A DNA stretch of 14,563 bases, from positions 1-14,563 of the forward strand of contig JASLEN010000229.1 of NCBI GenBank assembly GCA_030151105.1. Reading direction: 5' to 3'. Shown here piece by piece: positions 8,372-14,563 of this stretch. The DNA comes from Dysgonomonas sp. (GTDB taxonomy: Bacteria > Bacteroidota > Bacteroidia > Bacteroidales > Dysgonomonadaceae). Position 1 is the stretch's first letter. Each line of letters opens with the position of its first letter. Made by a program: the position numbers and the translations under genes. Below the pieces are notes generated by a model. That model had not been told where the DNA came from. It ran no database searches and saw only the letters and a list, made by a program, of their open reading frames with translations.

Positions 8372-9526
8372 TTAATCCACATATTTCCACATTTCGGAAG
8401 CTGCCAATAGGAATGCTCCCACGCCAAAATCGGCAGTAGAATTAGCATCTACGACTTGGCCTGGAATAGCCTTTTCACCTATTGGTTGCACATAGCCTAT
8501 TGTGCCATCTGCTTGCAAGGCTATCTCAGTCAAGTATGCCCAACTTTTATCTATGACACTCTTATAGTTTGCCTTATCCAGAATATTATTATTTACTCCC
8601 CACAAGAATCCGTAAGCAAAGAATGCGGTTCCACTTGTCTCTGGTCCTGGGGCTTGTTCTATATCCAGCATACTTCTCGACCATGAGCCATCGGCTTGTT
8701 GGCTTTCCTTAATTGCATTTGCCATATCTTTATAAATCTGAATATACTCTGCTCGATGCACATCATTCTCAGGAAGTTCTTCCAGAACTTTTGCCAAAGC
8801 AGCAAATACCCATCCATTACCTCGTGCCCAAAAATCTTTAGCGCCACTATTGGTTTTGTGCTTTGGGTAGATATACTTAGCATCTCTAAAGAAGAGATGA
8901 CTCTCTCCATCGTACATCAAGTCTCTAGCAAATGCAAAATACTCGTAGAGCTTATCTAGATATTGGTCGTTACCTGACACTTTGTACAACTTTGTCATCA
9001 CTGGCATAACCATATACAAGCCATCTGCCCACCACCAATAATCATTTTCGGGAGTTGACATTTGATATGACATGACTTCCTGCGCTCTAGCTATCTTATT
9101 TTCATCTTTTTCTAGATTATACAAATCGATATACACTTGGAAACAAGTTTGGAAATCACCAAAAAGTACAAATTCATCACTTTCACCATAGCTATATTTC
9201 CACTTAGACTTGTCTAGCTCTTGTGCTCCCATCCATTTGTTGTGTTCTGCCCAAGCCTTTGAGTATTGAAGATAATCTTCATTCTTAGTAACATCATAAG
9301 CTGCCATATTTCCTGTGTGGTAGGCTGCTCTGTGCCAAAATGAATTCTCATGATTGGGATGTGTGCTTTGCCAACGATTGTTGACCTTACTGATAAGATC
9401 AATTACTTCTTGCTGTTTTGCCGATGGATTAGCAGTATTTGCCGTTTTTTCCGTTTGGGAGCTACAAGCTCCGCAGATACTAGCCACTAACAAGAGACCA
9501 ATAACTAATTGTTTGTAATGCTTCAT
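8372..9526 (-). CDS. GH105-type unsaturated uronyl hydrolase (Glyco_hydro_88 fold), lipoprotein
   Basis: This 384-residue protein is the first gene of the enzyme operon. Its signal sequence ends SICGAC, so Cys21 is a likely lipidation site. The following SSQTEK lacks an acidic cluster, which suggests the protein faces the periplasm. The (alpha/alpha)6 barrel carries GH105 signatures: GDFQTCFQVY (123-132) with Asp124, WWWADGLYMVMP (164-175) with the likely catalytic Asp168, FWARGNGW (232-239), and ETSGTAFFAYG (296-306). GH105 enzymes hydrate the 4,5-double bond of an unsaturated uronic acid left by a polysaccharide lyase, which releases the sugar. Members act on rhamnogalacturonan, ulvan or unsaturated glucuronate on arabinogalactan. 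With a BNR_4 enzyme three genes downstream, the natural reading is removal of the unsaturated glucuronate that enzyme creates. The family is very likely GH105 rather than GH88 because of the ARGNGW motif; the substrate is inferred. Confidence 0.9.
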   Translation of the reverse strand: MKHYKQLVIGLLLVASICGACSSQTEKTANTANPSAKQQEVIDLISKVNNRWQSTHPNHENSFWHRAAYHTGNMAAYDVTKNEDYLQYSKAWAEHNKWMGAQELDKSKWKYSYGESDEFVLFGDFQTCFQVYIDLYNLEKDENKIARAQEVMSYQMSTPENDYWWWADGLYMVMPVMTKLYKVSGNDQYLDKLYEYFAFARDLMYDGESHLFFRDAKYIYPKHKTNSGAKDFWARGNGWVFAALAKVLEELPENDVHRAEYIQIYKDMANAIKESQQADGSWSRSMLDIEQAPGPETSGTAFFAYGFLWGVNNNILDKANYKSVIDKSWAYLTEIALQADGTIGYVQPIGEKAIPGQVVDANSTADFGVGAFLLAASEMWKYVD

Positions 9527-9786
9527 GGTTTTTAAAGAATGTAAAAATCAAAATTCGAGGTTTAGAACAAATGTGGATATTTCATTCGCTCAAGATGTCT
9601 AGTATTCATTCATATGTGTGTAAAAAAACACCAGTGCAATATTTACAAACAAAAGAAGATGAATATAAACTCATAGTAATTAAGGCGCTACAAAATATTG
9701 GTGGAAGATCAACGATTGCGGAAGAAAATAAAGAGATAGTCTATTAATCATTTTTTCACTACATTGTAAATACCTAAAGCAATACG
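9527..9786. other. Divergent intergenic region between enzyme operon and HTCS regulator
   Basis: This 260-base, AT-rich gap should hold the promoters of both the GH105-led operon (leftward) and the HTCS gene (rightward). I searched for the Bacteroides vegetative -7 motif TAnnTTTG and found no exact copy on either strand. The nearest is CACATTTG on the minus strand (9568-9575), without a well-spaced -33 box. A direct repeat TTCATTC occurs at 9581-9587 and 9605-9611, which might be a regulator half-site pair but is weak. An unusually long open frame runs through it (see the small ORF). Confidence 0.5.
9571..9747 (+). CDS. Possible small ORF or gene remnant, 58 residues, unknown
   Basis: An open frame starts at ATG 9571 (58 residues) or ATG 9595 (50 residues) and ends at TAA 9745-9747, 39 bases before the HTCS start. 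GAGG lies 10 bases before the first ATG. The C-terminal half, including YKLIVIKALQNIGGRSTIAE, has a protein-like mix of charged and hydrophobic residues and no signal peptide. I recognise no family. The frame stays open upstream of the first ATG to at least base 9526. It could be a real small protein, the truncated tail of a lost gene, or chance in AT-rich DNA. Confidence 0.25.
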   Translation: MWIFHSLKMSSIHSYVCKKTPVQYLQTKEDEYKLIVIKALQNIGGRSTIAEENKEIVY

Positions 9787-12700
9787 ATGAAAATAAATAT
9801 GAGACAACTAATCACTAACCTCCTTCTACTTTTTGTTTCTATTAGTATAGGAGCAACCACAATCAAACAAAATATCTCGGTCAGTAAATTTTCTGCACTC
9901 GATCAGTTTCCCTCTAGTTCTGTACAACGAATATTACAAGACAGAGAAGGTTATATCTGGTTTGGCACATTAGATGGATTGTGTAGATACGATGCTTATA
10001 GGGTTTTAGTTTTTCGTTCGGACACAAAGAACCCAAATCTTTTGACTAGCAACGAGATTACGTGTATAGCCGAAGATATGGATAGCAATATATGGATAGG
10101 AACCAGAAATGGAATAAATATTCTGAATAAAAAGACATATCAAATAAAACAACTTGATATACAAGACTTCAAAAATCTGCACATCAAGAGTATGCTTGTA
10201 GCCTCTGATAGTACGGTATGGATAGCTGCTGATAATAGATTATACAGATATAATACCAAGTTGCAAGAGGTGGAGCCAATGTCAACACAAGAGAGCAAGT
10301 TGCCCATTACTGGCATCAATTCATTGTACGAGGACAATTATGGGGATATCTGGATTACCTTTTGGAGAGGTGGATTGCATAAATACACCAAGAAAGGGGA
10401 GATGATTCATTATCCCCCAATAGGGGCAAGTAATAATCCTTTCACTGTCTATCAAGACAGCCAACACCAATACTGGATAGGAACTTGGGGAGATGGAGTC
10501 TATCAATTCTATCCACATCAAACTCAGTCTTCTATGTATATACCACAAAAAGTAATGAATTCTGATGGAACCGAAAGTGAAGATACGGTGTATAGTATCT
10601 TACAGGATGATACTAATGGTTATATTTGGCTGATGACTTTTTCTGGAATATATGCTCTGCAACGTACTGCCAACAATGATATAAAACAAGTAGATATATC
10701 ACACCTTTTCAAAGGGACAAATAATATATTTAGTGAATTAGTAAAAGATCAAAATGGTGATTTGTGGGTAGCTGCTTTTGGCGAAGGAGCATTCACAATC
10801 AACTTCAACAAATCCCAGATTTCAGAAATAAAACTACAGCAGATTAATAGTAAATTAGGTCTAATTCCCAATATAACGAGTATCTATCAAGACGATGAAG
10901 GCACTTTATGGTTCAATCAGAATAGATATGGTCTCTGCTTGTACCATCCTGACTCAAAAGATTTTCTCACATATAAAGAAATTAGTACACTTAGCGATAG
11001 AGAAGGCTTGAAGTATGTTGCCAGTATTTGTGGTATTAGGAATAGTGAGGATGTATGGCTAGGCCATTATAACGAGCCTAGTATATATGTGGTGAATAAG
11101 AAAAATGAACAGATAATTATAAAAAAACAATATAACCTACGAGATGATTACCCGAATGCTGGCAATGTAAGGTATATATATGAAGACTCTAAAAACAATA
11201 TTTGGATAGTTACCACAAACAATGTTTATATAAAGCCACAATCCAGCAATAAAATTGAATTGGTGGATATAAATATGTACGCTGTGAGTTCTATAACAGA
11301 AGATATGCAAGGCAAAATTTGGCTTGGGACAGAGAATTCGGGCATCTATAGAGTTATTATAGAAACGCTTTCAAATGGAGAGACTAAATATGACATTAAG
11401 AATTATAGTAAAGAAAAGACAGAATTATCTAGTAATAAAGTTACCACTATATATGCCGATGCACAATCTCTAGTCTGGTTTGGGACTAGCGAAGGGGCTA
11501 TATATGCTTTTGACCAAAGTACCCAAACTCTAAAGAATTATACCGAATCTATAAGGCCAGCTAATGAAGCGATACAAAACATCATAGAGGACAATAACAA
11601 TAATATTTGGGTAACAACTAACAAGAGAGTGATAGAATATAACCCACAGAATGGAGCCTCTAGGAACTATTCTCATACAGATGGATTATGTGTGAGTTCT
11701 TTCTCTAAAAACTCGCTATACTACAATAAGAAAGACAATCTCTTATTCTTAGGAGGGAACAAGGGCATAAACATGTTTTCTCCTTCACTTAATATCAATC
11801 AATCTCATAAGGCAAAGGATGTTGTAATTACAGATGTCAAAATCTTTGGTAAATCAATTATCAACAACTCGTTGAATGCTGAATCAAAAGATCTTAGTTC
11901 GGCTCTCCAATTGGAGGCTAATGACAAGAATATTGAAATTGACTTCTCCTCACTCGACTACAGATATCCTAGCAAAATACTCTATGCATACAAAATGGAG
12001 GGGATAGACGATGACTGGATATACACTGACAGACAATTTGCTACGTACAACCAATTGAACAAGGGCTTGAACACTTTCTTTGTGAAAGCAACTGACGAAA
12101 ATAGATTGTGGACTAGCAATATCACCAGCTATACGATATATAAGAAACCTGCATTCTATGAAACATGGTGGGCATATCTAATCTATACATTATTGATTTT
12201 ACTTGCTATATATACCGCCTTAGTGATTACAAAAAACAGGATCAGCCTTAGAAACAGGTTGAGAATAGCCCAAATAGACAAAGAGAAATCGGAAGAACTG
12301 ATTCAAGTAAAACTGAAATATTTCACTAATATCTCTCACGACTTCCTCACCCCTTTGACTATCATATCATGTTTGATTGATGATTTGGAGTCTGGGTTAA
12401 AAAACAAGTCTCCACAATTTGGGATAATGAGAATAAATGTAGATCGCCTAAAGCGTCTCCTACAGCAAGTACTCGATTTCAGGAAGATAGAAAGTGGAAA
12501 CATGAAATTGAAAATAAGTCAAGGAGATATCTCATCTTTTATCGAAGATATCTGTTTGAATAACTTTACGCCTTTGGCTCAAAAGAAGAAGATAAAATTC
12601 ACATTCCAATCTATACCTAAACAGATAGAAGCATACTTCGATGCTGATAAAATAGACAAAGCACTCTACAATATTATTTCCAATGCATTCAAATTTACAC

Positions 12701-13857
12701 CCAACGAAGGAGAGATTAAGGTCGTAGTGCAGACTCACATCAAGTTCGAGATGCAATATGTTAGTATTAATGTTATAGATACAGGAATGGGTATTTCGGC
12801 CGAAGAACAACAAAACGTATTTGAAAGATTCTACACCAATAAAAATAGCAAAATAGATAACACTAACGGCATTGGTCTCTCGATATCACACGATTTGATA
12901 AAGCTCCATCATGGACAAATTCTTGTGAGTAGCGAGATAGGAAAAGGGTCAACATTTACGATTGAGATTCCGATAGATAAGGCTGCATATTCAACTAACG
13001 AAATAGCTAAAGTGTTGCCTGAGATATTGGATAGTCTAGAACAAGAAACTACCCACAACTTAGAAATCATCAATGAAGAAGAACATTATTCACCAGATAA
13101 TAGTGTAAGTGTACTAATTGTTGAGGACAATGAAGATATTCTGTTTACCATACGAAATATCTTGCAAAAGCAATACAACATCTATACCGCTAGCAATGGC
13201 TTGATAGCCCTAGATATCGTTAGAGACAACAATATAGACATTATTGTAAGTGATGTGATGATGCCCGAAATGGATGGTCTTGAACTATGCAGAACAATTA
13301 AAGAAAATATAGAAACAAGCCATATATCTACACTATTACTGACTGCAAAAAACAGAGTAGAAGACCGTGTTGAGTGCTATGAAGCAGGGGCTGACGGGTA
13401 TATATCTAAACCTTTTGAGATGAAAGTATTAGTGGCTAGAATAAGCAACTTACTCAATAAGAAGAAACAAAAACAACAGGAATTTAAAACCAATAGAGAG
13501 ATAAAAATTGAGACATTGGAGTATCCTTCGTTAGATGAACAATTTCTAACAGATGCTGTAAAAATAATCGAAGGCAATCTTTCTGATTCTGAATTCAACG
13601 TAGATACCTATTCGGCACTTCTCAATCTATCAAAATCGTCGCTGTATAGAAAACTTAAAACGATGACAGACTTATCTCCTAACGAATTCATTCGAAACAT
13701 TAGGCTTAAGCATGCCTGTCAGATGCTAAAAGATCCAAGTATCACTATCTCTGAAGTTGCATATTCGGTAGGCTTTACAGATCCTAGATATTTTTCTACT
13801 TGCTTCAGAAATGAGTTTGGCATGACTCCAACCGAATATCAAAAAGCACAGCATTAA
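9787..13857 (+). CDS. Hybrid two-component system (HTCS) sensor kinase/AraC-type regulator of the PUL
   Basis: This 1356-residue one-piece signalling protein starts with a signal peptide. A periplasmic sensor of about 14 Reg_prop blades follows (e.g. GYIWFGTLDGLCRYD, SNIWIGTRNGINILN), consistent with two seven-bladed propellers. Next come a Y_Y_Y domain (about 730-785) and one membrane segment (about 794-816). The histidine kinase core has His851 in SHDFLTPL, an N-box with Asn962 and Asn966, DTGMGI (998-1003) and GIGL (1028-1031). The receiver domain has acidic Glu1113/Asp1114, phospho-acceptor Asp1156 in SDVMMPEMDG and Lys1208. A C-terminal AraC-type DNA-binding domain ends with VAYSVGFTDPRYFSTCFRNE and GMTPTEYQ. 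All catalytic residues are present. The ATG at 9799 is an alternative start. Such proteins bind an oligosaccharide in the periplasm and activate SusC/SusD and enzyme operons. It is divergent from the GH105-led operon, which it likely controls. Confidence 0.96.
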   Translation: MKINMRQLITNLLLLFVSISIGATTIKQNISVSKFSALDQFPSSSVQRILQDREGYIWFGTLDGLCRYDAYRVLVFRSDTKNPNLLTSNEITCIAEDMDSNIWIGTRNGINILNKKTYQIKQLDIQDFKNLHIKSMLVASDSTVWIAADNRLYRYNTKLQEVEPMSTQESKLPITGINSLYEDNYGDIWITFWRGGLHKYTKKGEMIHYPPIGASNNPFTVYQDSQHQYWIGTWGDGVYQFYPHQTQSSMYIPQKVMNSDGTESEDTVYSILQDDTNGYIWLMTFSGIYALQRTANNDIKQVDISHLFKGTNNIFSELVKDQNGDLWVAAFGEGAFTINFNKSQISEIKLQQINSKLGLIPNITSIYQDDEGTLWFNQNRYGLCLYHPDSKDFLTYKEISTLSDREGLKYVASICGIRNSEDVWLGHYNEPSIYVVNKKNEQIIIKKQYNLRDDYPNAGNVRYIYEDSKNNIWIVTTNNVYIKPQSSNKIELVDINMYAVSSITEDMQGKIWLGTENSGIYRVIIETLSNGETKYDIKNYSKEKTELSSNKVTTIYADAQSLVWFGTSEGAIYAFDQSTQTLKNYTESIRPANEAIQNIIEDNNNNIWVTTNKRVIEYNPQNGASRNYSHTDGLCVSSFSKNSLYYNKKDNLLFLGGNKGINMFSPSLNINQSHKAKDVVITDVKIFGKSIINNSLNAESKDLSSALQLEANDKNIEIDFSSLDYRYPSKILYAYKMEGIDDDWIYTDRQFATYNQLNKGLNTFFVKATDENRLWTSNITSYTIYKKPAFYETWWAYLIYTLLILLAIYTALVITKNRISLRNRLRIAQIDKEKSEELIQVKLKYFTNISHDFLTPLTIISCLIDDLESGLKNKSPQFGIMRINVDRLKRLLQQVLDFRKIESGNMKLKISQGDISSFIEDICLNNFTPLAQKKKIKFTFQSIPKQIEAYFDADKIDKALYNIISNAFKFTPNEGEIKVVVQTHIKFEMQYVSINVIDTGMGISAEEQQNVFERFYTNKNSKIDNTNGIGLSISHDLIKLHHGQILVSSEIGKGSTFTIEIPIDKAAYSTNEIAKVLPEILDSLEQETTHNLEIINEEEHYSPDNSVSVLIVEDNEDILFTIRNILQKQYNIYTASNGLIALDIVRDNNIDIIVSDVMMPEMDGLELCRTIKENIETSHISTLLLTAKNRVEDRVECYEAGADGYISKPFEMKVLVARISNLLNKKKQKQQEFKTNREIKIETLEYPSLDEQFLTDAVKIIEGNLSDSEFNVDTYSALLNLSKSSLYRKLKTMTDLSPNEFIRNIRLKHACQMLKDPSITISEVAYSVGFTDPRYFSTCFRNEFGMTPTEYQKAQH

Positions 13858-13881
13858 CAGACTCAATACTATAAAATAGCA

Positions 13882-13909
13882 AAAGGCAGTATTATCTAAT
13901 ACTGCCTTT
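13882..13909. terminator. Bidirectional intrinsic terminator after HTCS
   Basis: A perfect inverted repeat has AAAGGCAGTATTA (13882-13894) and TAATACTGCCTTT (13897-13909) around a very short centre. The innermost pair must open to give a four-base loop. The arms end in A3 and T3 tracts on either side. It lies between the HTCS stop and the stop of the convergent GH43 gene and can serve both. Confidence 0.85.
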
Positions 13910-13949
13910 ACATTGTCATCTGAAAAATTATTGAATCAAGACTTTCAAA

Positions 13950-14563
13950 TCAAAAGACCTCGCTCACTTGCCATTTATCTTGCCAAGCAATGTCAATCTG
14001 ATTATCTGCCTTAAACTCTATAGGCAACCATATATATCTTGAATCTATTAGATCCGTTTTATTCCATTTGTCAAACATAGCCATGTAAGCTCCCTCTTTG
14101 CCCGCAATAGGCAAAACATGCGTACTCTGTCCATAAAATGTTATATGTGCATCTTTGCCACTACAAGGATCACCCATCACAGTCCACTCCCCAAGCATCG
14201 AATCTGCTATTGCATATTCAGCTTGATTAGGATCCCAAGCAGTGCAGCCCGATGAAAGAATGTAATATTTGCCATCTTTTTTGAATACCGCTGGAGCCTC
14301 ACGAGATTGATCTACAAAGTTGCGAGTAAATGTACCCGTTGGTTTCAAATAATCATCTGTCAATAAACTTATGTATAGCGTTCTATTTTCCTCCGACGAA
14401 TATACATGATAGGCTTTGCCATCATCATCTTTGAAAAGAGTCATATCTCTACTCATGGCATCGTTGGGACGCATAGAACCAAGATACTCAAAATTGCCAG
14501 TAGGAGTGTCACAGATGGCTACACCTGCCGCTGCTTTCCCATAGTTATGACTATCTACATGCA
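13950..14563 (-). CDS. GH43 glycoside hydrolase, probable subfamily 24 exo-beta-1,3-galactanase (C-terminal part)
   Basis: The stop is at 13950 and the frame is open to the window edge, so about 204 residues of the C-terminal part are visible. The real start lies outside; the internal ATG at 14474 is not it, because HNYGKAAAGVAICDTPTG upstream is clearly coding. The pattern fits GH43: VAICDTPTGNFEYLGSMRP, then SRDMTLFKDDDGKAYHVYSS. Glu at 14298-14300 in REAPAVF is the likely general acid. Gln at 14127-14129 in YGQSTHVLP lies 57 residues later, similar to the acid Glu to Gln spacing I recall for GH43_24 exo-beta-1,3-galactanases, where Gln stands in for the usual base. These enzymes trim the beta-1,3-galactan backbone of type II arabinogalactan and bypass side chains. 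The GH43 family is firm; subfamily 24 is a pattern-based judgement, and subfamily 34 or others are possible. It converges on the HTCS. Confidence 0.82.
   Translation of the reverse strand, partial: HVDSHNYGKAAAGVAICDTPTGNFEYLGSMRPNDAMSRDMTLFKDDDGKAYHVYSSEENRTLYISLLTDDYLKPTGTFTRNFVDQSREAPAVFKKDGKYYILSSGCTAWDPNQAEYAIADSMLGEWTVMGDPCSGKDAHITFYGQSTHVLPIAGKEGAYMAMFDKWNKTDLIDSRYIWLPIEFKADNQIDIAWQDKWQVSEVF

Noticed and set aside
8352..8390. Longer N-terminus for the DUF2264 gene starting at 8390
   Set aside because: It overlaps the GH105 gene, puts 13 unlikely residues before the signal peptide, and lacks a ribosome site; the ATG at 8351 has AAGGAG 9 bases upstream.
2641..9526. Ulvan degradation locus
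   Set aside because: BNR_4, GH105, GH2 and DUF2264 also occur in ulvan loci, but no sulfatase or GH78 is seen here and the adjacent GH43 looks like an exo-galactanase. It is kept as an alternative but not preferred.
9568..9575. Minus-strand CACATTTG as a promoter -7 box for the enzyme operon
   Set aside because: It has one mismatch to TAnnTTTG, and the nearest TTG-like upstream element is about 15 bases away instead of about 19-21. The evidence is too weak to annotate a promoter.
9616..9634. GTGT / ACAC mini-hairpin in the intergenic region
   Set aside because: Only four base pairs around an A-rich loop, as expected by chance in AT-rich DNA.
12532..12813. Minus-strand open frame opposite the HTCS kinase domain
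   Set aside because: Antisense to the conserved histidine kinase core and Cys/Phe-rich; a shadow of the real gene.

Overview
The window looks like part of a polysaccharide utilization locus (PUL) from a member of the Bacteroidota, most likely Bacteroidales. It is moderately AT-rich. It has a SusC/SusD pair, a DUF3823 lipoprotein, a one-piece hybrid two-component system (HTCS) and a run of exported carbohydrate-active enzymes, a combination essentially confined to that phylum. I saw no tRNA, rRNA, insertion sequence or CRISPR array.

Layout. Bases 1-2573 (+) hold the last codons of a SusC-type TonB-dependent transporter, a complete SusD-like lipoprotein and a DUF3823 surface lipoprotein. A hairpin at 2585-2619 separates this block from a convergent enzyme block at 2641-9526 (-). 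In transcription order the enzymes are a GH105 unsaturated uronyl hydrolase, a DUF2264 (GH154-type) protein, a LacZ-like GH2 and a BNR_4 beta-propeller enzyme, with gaps of only about 20, 25 and 22 bases. A 260-base divergent intergenic region, which contains an uncertain 58-codon ORF, lies before the HTCS regulator at 9787-13857 (+). A perfect 13-base inverted repeat at 13882-13909 closes the HTCS. The window ends in the C-terminal part of a convergent GH43 enzyme (-).

How the genes fit together (inference). The GH43 fragment looks like the exo-beta-1,3-galactanase subgroup (GH43_24). GH105, DUF2264/GH154 and a BNR_4 protein of the GH145/PL42/PL24/PL25 superfamily are all uronic-acid or rhamnose-uronate enzymes, and the GH2 keeps LacZ-type galactosidase residues. 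The best single substrate is a type II arabinogalactan (plant AGP or gum) whose beta-1,6-galactose side chains end in rhamnosyl-glucuronic acid. In this model SusC/SusD/DUF3823 bind and import fragments. The BNR_4 enzyme then removes the rhamnose cap, probably as a lyase that leaves unsaturated glucuronate. GH105 removes the unsaturated uronate, GH154 removes ordinary glucuronate, GH2 removes beta-galactose and GH43 shortens the galactan backbone. The HTCS probably senses a periplasmic oligosaccharide and switches the locus on. Ulvan or rhamnogalacturonan remain possible alternatives.
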